Assembly (NCBI GenBank): GCA_028275345.1
Contig: JAPWUV010000006.1
Coordinates: 124,001-188,000, forward strand
Direction: 5' to 3'
Length of the DNA: 64,000 nucleotides
Source of the DNA: a bacterium
GTDB taxonomy: Bacteria > Zhuqueibacterota > Zhuqueibacteria > Oleimicrobiales > Geothermoviventaceae
Part shown: one piece after another, positions 17,583 to 25,649 of the stretch
How positions within the stretch are numbered: position 1 is the first letter of the stretch
How the letters are laid out: each line of letters opens with the position of its first letter
Position numbers and translations under genes: made by a program
The notes under the pieces: generated by a model
The model's input: the letters and a program-made list of their open reading frames with translations, nothing else
Told to the model about the DNA's origin: nothing
Database searches by the model: none

Positions 17583-17615
17583 AAAAAGGGCCACCCGGAT
17601 TCACCCGGATGGCCC
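17583..17615 (-). terminator. Intrinsic terminator of the TonB-receptor/secreted protein operon
   Basis: On the minus strand a 12-bp stem, with one G-U pair and a short loop (GGGCCAUCCGG pairing with CCGGGUGGCCC, 17588-17615), is followed directly by TTTTT (17583-17587). It lies 29 bases after the stop at 17645. Confidence 0.85.
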
Positions 17616-17644
17616 CAGCGCAAAGGGCAGAAGCAGCCGAGCGG

Positions 17645-18775
17645 CTACTTCAGCAGCATCATCTTTTTCTGAACCTGCTGCGCCCCTTGCGACAGCTTGT
17701 ACACGTACACACCCGTCGGCAGCGGTCTACCCTGTCCATCGCAACCATCGAACCTCAGGCGATAAGTCCCGGAGGCCAGGGGGCCATCCACGAGAATGCG
17801 CACGCACCGCCCGCTGGCGTCGTAGATGGACAGGCGCACCGCCCCGGCGCGGGCAACGCTGAACACGATCTCCGTGCTCAGATTGAACGGATTCGGGTAG
17901 TTCTGCGCTAAGGCGAAAGCCTCCGGCAAACCGGGGGACTGATGGGCTACGCCGACAGGGGTCGTCGAGCGCACGACAATGTCGTCAAGGAGGATTTCGT
18001 CCCCGCCGGGCGGCTGCCCGAAGATGGCGAACATGTTGAAGGTGCCGGTGACTCGAGGCTGCGGATCCTGCGCTTCAATCAGCCAGGCCGCGGGCTCGTC
18101 CGCGAGATCCCCCTCCCAAATCTTCAGCTTGAAGTCCGCATCCTTCAGGAGGAATTTGAACCAGTAGAACACGTCGAGCTCGAAGGTGTACTGCGCCTGG
18201 CCGAGATAGGTCCAGCTTTCCGGCTGGAGAGCAGCCATCGGGCCTTCGTATTTCGCCAGCGCGACCGTCTTTTGCAGCGGGCTGACCATGATCACATAGG
18301 CGGGGCTTTGTGTCGGGTCTGCGTCCGGGACTTTCTCCGAGGTGTCCGTCTGGACCATGCGGGCGGCCGCCACGAAGATCGAGCTCGTGATCTTCTTGAA
18401 GTCCACGCGGAAGGTGGTGAGCTGGTTCGGGCTGCTGTAGTTGTTCGCCACCAGGAGTCGGTGCGTCTTGGCAAGGTCATTGGGATCCACCTCCGGCACC
18501 CCGTTGGTCTCCACCAGACCCACGCCTACGATCTGGTAGTTCCCGCTCTTGATGTACAGCACGCCATTCCCCTCGATAACCCTCTGCTCCACTACCTGGC
18601 CCACGAGACCATCGGACTCGCCATAGTAGAGCCACCCCACGTTCTTCTGCGCTGGGGGATCTTCATCCTCGAAATGATCTTCCCACAGCACCGGGAATTC
18701 CTGGGCCACGGAGGTTACGGCCCAGGCCAGCACCCCAACGGCGCCCAGCAGCAGATACCATTTGCCTTTTCTCAT
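17645..18775 (-). CDS. Secreted protein with C-terminal sorting domain
   Basis: A 376-residue exported protein, last gene of its operon. A clear signal peptide (MRKGKWYLLLGAVGVLAWAVTSVAQ) precedes a beta-rich region of about 240 residues. That region reads like a laminin-G/concanavalin-type jelly roll: FEDEDPPAQKNVGW opening, FTFELDVFYWFKF-like strands, and EILLDDIVVRS at its end. The last 85 residues are a textbook sorting domain: LAQNYPNPFN, RLSIYDASGRCVRIL, LPTGVYVYKL and final KKMMLLK. It is probably moved to the cell surface or medium by a T9SS-like route, for which the neighbouring PorV-like gene is a marker. Its ligand is unknown. Confidence 0.88.
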   Translation of the reverse strand: MRKGKWYLLLGAVGVLAWAVTSVAQEFPVLWEDHFEDEDPPAQKNVGWLYYGESDGLVGQVVEQRVIEGNGVLYIKSGNYQIVGVGLVETNGVPEVDPNDLAKTHRLLVANNYSSPNQLTTFRVDFKKITSSIFVAAARMVQTDTSEKVPDADPTQSPAYVIMVSPLQKTVALAKYEGPMAALQPESWTYLGQAQYTFELDVFYWFKFLLKDADFKLKIWEGDLADEPAAWLIEAQDPQPRVTGTFNMFAIFGQPPGGDEILLDDIVVRSTTPVGVAHQSPGLPEAFALAQNYPNPFNLSTEIVFSVARAGAVRLSIYDASGRCVRILVDGPLASGTYRLRFDGCDGQGRPLPTGVYVYKLSQGAQQVQKKMMLLK

Positions 18776-18835
18776 CGCTCCCTCCTCTCATTTGGTTGAC
18801 ACACACCGACCGGTTTGCCGCCCACTTGGCCACCG

Positions 18836-19879
18836 TCAGAACAGGAATTCCAGCGAGAAGCGGCTCACATCTTTGAAATAATTGGCGGCAGTGTAGGCGT
18901 AGTCCAGACGTGCTGACACGCCGCCGACATGGAAGCCGAAGCCAAGGCCAAGGCTGAAGGTCTCCACGTCGTGGTTGAATTTGTACCCAGCTCGGGCGGC
19001 GAAGCGGTTCCAGAGGACGAGCTCCGCCCCCACGTGCACCCGTTCCGTGTAGTCGGTAGGATGCAGCCCATCGACGGCCACATTGAGGTCGACGCCTTCC
19101 ACTGTCGGCGCCAGGAAGTCCATCAGATTGGCGCTCAAGCCGATCCGGAACACCAGCGGCAGCGAGAACTCCTCGTACCAGTATTTCACGTCCGGCGAAA
19201 GGTTCTGCATGGCCATTGCCAAGGATAGGCTCTTGAAGCCGGTGGAGTAGTAGCTCCCGAAATCGAAGCCCCAGGAGTTGATCGCCCAGTCCTTCACGGC
19301 GCGCTCCCGCACCAGCTGGCCGGTCTGCGGGTCGGTGTATTCCCGGATGGCATAGGCCGCCTCGCCCAGGTCCTCGTGGACCCGCTTGTATCGAATCCCG
19401 AAGGCATAGCGATCGCTCACCCGGTAGGCCCAGCTGATCCCGATCGCGTAGTCCTCGATGCTCAGCGGCCCCGTGAGGCGGTAGCCGCGGATATCCACGG
19501 AGCGGTCGACGACCTCTGTGCCCATGATGTCTCCGTAATCCATGTACACGAGGTCGAGGGCCAGGCTGCCCCAGCGGCCCAGGCTGTACGCCGCTGCCGC
19601 GCCGTAGACGCGCGTGTCCACCAGCCAATTCACCTGATTCAACGCCGCGCCGAAAGAACGCAAATCGGCCAGAACCGCCGGATTGAAAAACACCCCCTGC
19701 ACTCCTTGCGTGGACGCCACCGAGGCATCGCCCATCCCGCTCTCCCGAGCGCCGAGTGTCACAGCCAAGTAGGTCATCCCCGACTGGGCCACCTTTTTCT
19801 TCCACGCAAGCGCCGGAGACGCGACCACCAGCCAAAGGGCGATCGCTAGAAACCCGTATCGCAACGTTCGACACAGCAT
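18836..19879 (-). CDS. PorV/PorQ-family outer-membrane protein
   Basis: A 347-residue beta-barrel of the PorV/PorQ (FadL-like) family linked to type IX secretion, where PorV shuttles substrates from the translocon to the attachment complex. The family opening is present: after the signal peptide, AQSGMTYLAVTLGARESGMGDASVA and GVFFNPAVLAD. Alternating amphipathic strands follow to the terminal FSLEFLF with its aromatic last residue. The ATG 19879 follows AGGAG; in-frame extensions upstream overlap the preceding gene and lack a ribosome site. Being encoded among a TonB receptor and sorted proteins suggests a cassette-specific partner. Confidence 0.88.
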   Translation of the reverse strand: MLCRTLRYGFLAIALWLVVASPALAWKKKVAQSGMTYLAVTLGARESGMGDASVASTQGVQGVFFNPAVLADLRSFGAALNQVNWLVDTRVYGAAAAYSLGRWGSLALDLVYMDYGDIMGTEVVDRSVDIRGYRLTGPLSIEDYAIGISWAYRVSDRYAFGIRYKRVHEDLGEAAYAIREYTDPQTGQLVRERAVKDWAINSWGFDFGSYYSTGFKSLSLAMAMQNLSPDVKYWYEEFSLPLVFRIGLSANLMDFLAPTVEGVDLNVAVDGLHPTDYTERVHVGAELVLWNRFAARAGYKFNHDVETFSLGLGFGFHVGGVSARLDYAYTAANYFKDVSRFSLEFLF

Positions 19880-19911
19880 GGTTCGCTCTCCTGCATCTCG
19901 ATCGAGCGGCT

Positions 19912-21966
19912 TCATCGGATCACCACGAACTTGCCCGTGGCCGTACCGAGGGGCTTGCCGTTCTCGTCCCACCCCTCGACGTAATAGAAATAGACCCCGC
20001 TCTTGATCGTCTGCCAACTGGAGCTGATCTGGAACCAGGCTTCGTCAGCCGTACCCGGCACGGAACGGGGATCATCCGGGTTTGGGTGGTGGAGCGTCGC
20101 CACCAGATCGCCGTGCACCGTGAAAATCCGGATCACCGCCTTGGCAGGTAACCCGACGAACATGATCTGATCTTCCTTTCGCGGGATCTCCGTGTAGTCC
20201 TCCTGCAGGGTCCCTCCGTAGGCAAGCCCTTGCGCGTGGAAGGGATTCGGCACGACGTAAATGGAATCGAGGTTCTTGTGCGGGGCATCCAGCGGCACGG
20301 CCGCATACTGGTAGTTGCGATTGTAGTAGTGGCTGGAAGTGTTCCCGTATCGATCGTAAGCCACCACGTAGTAATAGTAATTTCGGCCTCGGGTCACGTT
20401 GCGGTCCACAAAGAGGGTGGTGGTGTCGGGGATCCCCGTCTCTCCACCACACCGCCAGATGAGCCGGTACGGCATCGTGTACCGATCCTCCGTCCGGTAA
20501 ACCATGTAGCCTGCAAAGTCCAGCTCCCCGGTGTCGGGATCGGGCTCGGTGTGCACGGGATCCCACTTGAGCGTCACTTTGCCGGGACCAGCGTCGATGT
20601 TCAAATTGGGTGGGGGTGGACCATCCGGCACGGAGGCGAGTCCCTGCCTCCAGGTCCGCTGAGCTCGGGAGGCGAACAGGAGTAGGGAATCGAGCCCGGT
20701 GGCGATGATGGCATTCTTCGCCGGATCCCCCCGGAGCCCATGCCACTCCAGTCGGCCTGCCTTCCAATCTTGCCCGAACTGGACCGCCAGCTGCTGATCG
20801 ATCGCCCCGGCCACCTCGTACAGCACAATCCGAACATCCTGCCCGAACGGGATGTCGTACGGACCGAACGCGAGCAGAACCACAGGCTCCTGGACAGGCT
20901 CCATCCAGGGGTAAGCCCATTCCCCCGTATCGGTGCCCCGGCTCTGTTCTCCCGAACTCAACTCGGAGTAGAGGGTGAATTCGTCATCCCCTTTCAAATG
21001 CGAGCGTACGGTGCGCGGGGTGCGGTAGGCTACGGTGGCCGGTTGGGCGGGATCGTCGCTCGGGTCATTGGCCGTGCGGTCCGCATGGAGCACTCCAACG
21101 CCCAGGTACTGCGGCGAGAGGAACTCCCCTGTGGTTTGGTCCGGATCTCCGATGTCATCCCGGGGGTCCCGCTGGGAGTCTCCGTCGTAGCAATACCAGA
21201 GTCCGCGCAGTGTATCCCCTGTCTGATTGCCGATGTAATGCACCCAGTCGTCGAACTCCCGGACCTGCTGATGCCCCATGTCGCCGCCCGGGACGAACTT
21301 GAACCAGAAGCCAAAATACACCCCGTGCAGGAACTGGCCGGGAAGCTCGATCGTGCTGGGCGTCTGATCGGCATTGCCCGTGTTCTTGAAAGTGAAGCTG
21401 AGGATGATGTAGCTGTCGTGGAGCCGGTTGGCGAAGGCGTAGGAGTTGAGCGTCACCTCGATCCCGACGTCCGTCGTCCAGACCATCTCGATTTGTTCAT
21501 CCGCCTCCAGGGTGGATCTTTTCGTCGACCCGGTGCGAGAATCGAGCAACCTCGTTTCCTGCACCCCATTGACCTTGACGATGCATAGGCGATTGCGCAC
21601 GAACTTGCGACTCCGAATCGGGAACAAGATCCCGGGAGCCTCATGGTTCATGTAGCCCCCTTCGCTGACGTAGTAGGGCTTGAATTGGCCATCCTTGTTG
21701 GTCCAATCCTTCACCCCAATCCAGATACCCCGCCGCTCCAGGTTCTTCCGCATTTGGAAGAAGAAGTCTCCACCGGGATAGCACATCTGATCGGACACGG
21801 GATTGTACTCGGGGAATGACCAGACCGGTGTGATCGTCTCCCACAGCCGACCGATCTCGTGGCTCTTGTGGGCCTGTTGCGCACCGGCAGCCGTGGCCAG
21901 GAGGAGCAAGATCCCGGCGGCCACGATCCCTTCGAGCCCAAACCGTCTGCTTGCCTTCATCCGCAC
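19912..21966 (-). CDS. Large secreted protein with fibronectin III-like and sorting domains
   Basis: A 684-residue exported protein. A signal peptide (to AAGAQQ) is followed by a long beta-rich region of about 430 residues with many aromatic residues, starting HEIGRLWETITPVWSFPEYNP. A fibronectin III-like domain (about 460-570, LNIDAGPGKVTLKWDPV and YYYYVVAYDRYGN) follows. The end is a FlgD-like sorting domain (IYVVPNPFHAQGL, IRIFTVHGDLVATLHH, KSGVYFYYVEGWD, KFVVIR). The long first region occurs in similar large proteins beside TonB receptors in uncultured FCB bacteria but has no named family I can give. It starts 9 bases after the receptor gene, so it is probably a surface partner of that receptor. 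Confidence 0.85.
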   Translation of the reverse strand: MRMKASRRFGLEGIVAAGILLLLATAAGAQQAHKSHEIGRLWETITPVWSFPEYNPVSDQMCYPGGDFFFQMRKNLERRGIWIGVKDWTNKDGQFKPYYVSEGGYMNHEAPGILFPIRSRKFVRNRLCIVKVNGVQETRLLDSRTGSTKRSTLEADEQIEMVWTTDVGIEVTLNSYAFANRLHDSYIILSFTFKNTGNADQTPSTIELPGQFLHGVYFGFWFKFVPGGDMGHQQVREFDDWVHYIGNQTGDTLRGLWYCYDGDSQRDPRDDIGDPDQTTGEFLSPQYLGVGVLHADRTANDPSDDPAQPATVAYRTPRTVRSHLKGDDEFTLYSELSSGEQSRGTDTGEWAYPWMEPVQEPVVLLAFGPYDIPFGQDVRIVLYEVAGAIDQQLAVQFGQDWKAGRLEWHGLRGDPAKNAIIATGLDSLLLFASRAQRTWRQGLASVPDGPPPPNLNIDAGPGKVTLKWDPVHTEPDPDTGELDFAGYMVYRTEDRYTMPYRLIWRCGGETGIPDTTTLFVDRNVTRGRNYYYYVVAYDRYGNTSSHYYNRNYQYAAVPLDAPHKNLDSIYVVPNPFHAQGLAYGGTLQEDYTEIPRKEDQIMFVGLPAKAVIRIFTVHGDLVATLHHPNPDDPRSVPGTADEAWFQISSSWQTIKSGVYFYYVEGWDENGKPLGTATGKFVVIR

Positions 21967-21975
21967 CTCCTCACG

Positions 21976-24960
21976 CTACAGGCTGAGCCTGAGACCGAAG
22001 ATCACCGTCTTCAAGCGGGCCCAGTAGATGTCGTCCGATTCGGTACGGAGGATGGCCGGATCGGATACCTTGTCGGTACCCACCTTGTCCAGCCGGCCCG
22101 TGAAGTAGAGGTCATCGAAGTAGTCCTCGCCCGCCTTTCCACCTGGGGGATAGCGGTACTTGGTATGCAGGACGTTGCTCACATCGAGGTAGAACTCGCC
22201 GTCAAGGCGGAGAATCCTGAAGTAGTGACCAAGCCGGAGGTTCGCCCAGTATCGGTCCAGCTCTTTGAATAGCACATCGGGATGGGCATCTCGGAACTGG
22301 CTATTGGGATGTCGGAGCTGCGCCCCTCCCTGGTAGTAAAGCAGAAAACTGAGGTATGTGCCTCCGAGGGGGCGAAGCCAGCGGATCGAAGGCTCCCAGT
22401 CCGACGGCAGGCTGAAGGTGATCACCCCGCGTGCGTTGGGGGCGATGTACGGGATGTTCGGACGCGGCACGCCCAAGAGCTCGCCGTGCACGCCCACGGT
22501 GGGGTCATCAGTAATGATGGGGATCTGGCTCAGGTTCGGCACGGACAGATCGATCACGCTCTTCTTGATCCAGTTGTAGTTGATCCATCCTCGAACGTAC
22601 CTGCCGAGGGCTTTCCTCAGCTCGATCTCGATGCCCCGGATCTCGCGGTTTTCCCGCTGGCTGGCCCACTCCACGATCAAACTCTGGTCCGAATGGGCGT
22701 ACACCATGCCGCTCACCTGGTCGTGGTAGTCCTTGTAGAAGGCCCCGACATGGAGCTGGAGCCAGTCCCGGATGTTGTGGTCATAGCCCAGTTCGAAGGC
22801 GATGGTTTTCTGCCAGGAAAGCTGGCTGTTCGGAAGCCATTGCATCCGGGGAATTTGGTAGTCCAGGACCATCGAGTACATCGCCTCGGTGGGGCATTCC
22901 TGGACGAAATGCCCGTAGTTGAAGTAGATCTTGCTATTCTCCGTCAGGGGATGGGCGATTCCAATCCGCGGGCTCAGATACCAGAGCGGTTTGGCGCGCA
23001 CCTTGGGGTAGGTCCCGTCACGCACCGCCTCAAAGATCGACCGGTTATCGCGGTAGGACAGCGCCGCATGCACGTCCCACACATCGCTATTGGTGGAGTA
23101 GTAGTCCAGCCGCAGGCCGACATGGGCCACCATCCCCCGAAATTCGATCTTGTCCTGAAGGAAGGCGGCGAAGGTGATCGGCTTGACGTGGAAGAATCGA
23201 ATGAATTTCTGGGTGGAGTCTTCGTTGTGCCAATGTACCCGGTCTTCGTGCAGGATGTCGTAGTAAAGCTGGAAACCCGTCTTGAGCTCGTGGCTACCCG
23301 AAACCTGGTAGGTCAAGTTGCCTTCCGCCTGGTATCGCCGATTGTACGATCGGTCCCAGGTGAGGGCTCCCCCGTACATTCGGTAGCCGCTCGCCAGATC
23401 ATCGAAGCCCTTCTCCTTCGGGATCCAGCCCGACTGAGGATCGTAGTAGAGACGGCCATGGAAATAGCGCCCATCCTTGGCCCGGGCTGAGTCGGGACGG
23501 CCGAGATTCCACTTCACGTAGAAGTGCCCGACGTTGAGCTGGTAAAAAAGCCGGGGCGTCAGCGCATGGACCCACTTGAGCCCGAACAGGCTGGTGTAGC
23601 GGTTGATCACAGGCTTGTAGTAGGGGTAGTAGATCTCATAGCCGCCCCCATCGTACGAGATCAGGTCCTCATTGCTCCACTTGCTCGTCGAGCTCCCTTG
23701 GGTTACCGACCGGACCTCCGAGTACAATCCATCGAAAACAAGCTTGATATCTTCCGTCGGCCGATTCACCAGCTTCAAGGAGCCGATGCGCTCGTCATAG
23801 CCCTTCCGCGCGTGGGGAATAAAGAAGGGATGGAACTCGTACTTCCCTCCCAGCAGGAACTGCGTGCGCGGCAGGATCGGGACCGGCCCTGATAGGCTCA
23901 GATCCACGTTGTGGCCAGCGAGATGGCCGTACTTGCGAGGGCGGTGCGTCCATTTCCACAGTTCGTAGGCCTCTTGGGGGGTCAGGTCATTGGTGGGATC
24001 GGCATCCTTCAGCAAATTCTCCGAGAATTTGTTCCAACCGATCCACGTCTTGATAATGCCCTGACGGCCCTCGCGGAGGACCAACGTGTCCCCTTCAAAA
24101 GCCTTGGGACCGTCCAACAGCCGGTACTCCCAGCGCTTGGACGGATCGAAAATGCTGCGCCCGTAATGGGGCCGATGAGGCGGATCCAGCTGATAGTCGA
24201 TGGTGAAGTGGAACTCCTCCCCGGGATCCTTGGTCACTACATTGATCATGCCGGACCGAGCCTGGCCGTACTCAGCCATGAAGCCATTGCGCATGATCTT
24301 GATTTCCTGCACAATCCCCGGATTGATGGAGATCACCGGCCGGTTGAACTTCCGATCCACCATGAACATGTCATCGATCAAGAAGCCGATCTCGTGGGTA
24401 TCCCCCTCCCGAATCTTGATCTCCCCTTCGATCACATTGCCCGAGATGCCGGACTGGAGACTGAGCACATCCTCCACACGATTGGCGAAGGGCGTCTTGC
24501 CGTACTGCTCCTCTGTGATGTACGTTTCCGTTCCCGCCACGTCCACCTGGATCAGGTCCCTCCGAGCCTCGACCACCACCTCCTTCATCTCGAGCACCGT
24601 TGGCTCCAGCTGGAAGGTGAGGGCCGCGGTACGGTCAACGTAGACTGCCACTCGCTCCAGCGTTGAAGGCGTGTAGCCTATCATCCGGGCGGTCACGTTG
24701 TACACGCCCGGAGGCACATTGAGGATGATAAACTCCCCCTTCTCGTCGGTGGCCGCTCCCATGGGTGCGGGTAGCCCCACCAACTCATCCCCCACCCAGC
24801 GGTGGGAAACGACCACATTCACGCCGGGAAGCAATTCCTGCGTGCGCTGGTCCCTCACCACGCCCCGGATCTTCCCGGTCACCCCAGCGAAGGCCTCAGC
24901 CGACAGAACCATCCCTCCTCCCAGAGCCAAAAGGAGGGCGCAGCCGATCGCTCGCCTCAT
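21976..24960 (-). CDS. TonB-dependent receptor with N-terminal carboxypeptidase-regulatory-like domain
   Basis: A 994-residue outer-membrane receptor of the SusC/oligosaccharide-import style. After the signal peptide comes a CarboxypepD_reg-like beta-sandwich (about 25-115, GKIRGVVRDQRTQELLPGVNV). A plug domain follows (about 125-240, with ETYITEEQYGKTPFANRVEDVL and GMINVVTKD). The 22-strand-type barrel extends to the final VIFGLRLSL. It would bind a ligand at the surface and import it with energy from a TonB complex. The ATG 24960 follows GGAGAGAACC; an upstream in-frame start adds 16 residues without a ribosome site. It is the first gene of the operon ending at the terminator at 17.6 kb. 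The ligand is unknown. Confidence 0.93.
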   Translation of the reverse strand: MRRAIGCALLLALGGGMVLSAEAFAGVTGKIRGVVRDQRTQELLPGVNVVVSHRWVGDELVGLPAPMGAATDEKGEFIILNVPPGVYNVTARMIGYTPSTLERVAVYVDRTAALTFQLEPTVLEMKEVVVEARRDLIQVDVAGTETYITEEQYGKTPFANRVEDVLSLQSGISGNVIEGEIKIREGDTHEIGFLIDDMFMVDRKFNRPVISINPGIVQEIKIMRNGFMAEYGQARSGMINVVTKDPGEEFHFTIDYQLDPPHRPHYGRSIFDPSKRWEYRLLDGPKAFEGDTLVLREGRQGIIKTWIGWNKFSENLLKDADPTNDLTPQEAYELWKWTHRPRKYGHLAGHNVDLSLSGPVPILPRTQFLLGGKYEFHPFFIPHARKGYDERIGSLKLVNRPTEDIKLVFDGLYSEVRSVTQGSSTSKWSNEDLISYDGGGYEIYYPYYKPVINRYTSLFGLKWVHALTPRLFYQLNVGHFYVKWNLGRPDSARAKDGRYFHGRLYYDPQSGWIPKEKGFDDLASGYRMYGGALTWDRSYNRRYQAEGNLTYQVSGSHELKTGFQLYYDILHEDRVHWHNEDSTQKFIRFFHVKPITFAAFLQDKIEFRGMVAHVGLRLDYYSTNSDVWDVHAALSYRDNRSIFEAVRDGTYPKVRAKPLWYLSPRIGIAHPLTENSKIYFNYGHFVQECPTEAMYSMVLDYQIPRMQWLPNSQLSWQKTIAFELGYDHNIRDWLQLHVGAFYKDYHDQVSGMVYAHSDQSLIVEWASQRENREIRGIEIELRKALGRYVRGWINYNWIKKSVIDLSVPNLSQIPIITDDPTVGVHGELLGVPRPNIPYIAPNARGVITFSLPSDWEPSIRWLRPLGGTYLSFLLYYQGGAQLRHPNSQFRDAHPDVLFKELDRYWANLRLGHYFRILRLDGEFYLDVSNVLHTKYRYPPGGKAGEDYFDDLYFTGRLDKVGTDKVSDPAILRTESDDIYWARLKTVIFGLRLSL

Positions 24961-25649
24961 GGTTCTCTCCGGGTTTCTTACGCAGGCCCTCAAGTTCGAT
25001 AATGACACTTGCTTCGAAGCTCAAGCCCTTCGGGCATGCCGGAATGTCGCTCGGCGGATGGGATAGCGGAGGCGTCTCTGTCCGGTTGGGGAGGTCGTTC
25101 GCCCTTCGGATCCGGAGTGGTGGAATAGCATTGCGTCTCGCAGCCCGTCTTGTCCCCCCTTCGCGCCCCCAACTGCCAAAATCGGATCGCCTTCCCGCGT
25201 ACCCTCCTTCCTCCGGCACCGGCAGTCCACCGATCTCACCGGCGCTCCAAATATACGACCGCGACATTCGCGGCGCAAGAGCTGATTTCGCCAGTGTCAC
25301 AACCAGGTATCCAGCGCGACGGAGTTGGCCGCGGGTTACCTCTGACACGACCTCGCCACCCTTCGCTCAAACCGGAGCCGTTCATGCTGGCGCATTTTTC
25401 CGGATCGGCGCCGATCTAAGGTTTGCCCCCCATCCGACGATTATTTAGCCAGAAGTGCACGGGATGAAGCGGAAGCCGTATTCGAGACACCTCCCGGCCA
25501 GGGAGGCACCTGGCTGCGGAGAGGCTAGGCTCATCCCTGCGTCTCGGATCCACCCCGCTGGGCTCTCGCGCGGAGGCTTCCCCTGCCGGGGGGAACTCCA
25601 CGCACCACAGATGATGGGGCTACTAAGGCTGAACCGTGAGGATCGACCC
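24961..25649. other. Long intergenic region between divergent operons
   Basis: About 690 bases separate the TonB-receptor operon from the TPR/TolQR operon. Apart from the weak minus-strand promoter, I see no promoter of the usual pattern for the plus-strand operon, no strong hairpin and no convincing gene. The plus-strand frame that starts at 25455 gives an implausible extension of the first TPR protein, so most of this region is probably untranslated. Confidence 0.4.
24996..25024 (-). promoter_or_regulatory. Possible promoter of the TonB-receptor operon
   Basis: Minus strand TTGAGC (25019-25024), 17 bases, TATCGA (24996-25001). The -10 match is weak; the placement 36 bases before the start codon is suitable. 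Confidence 0.25.
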
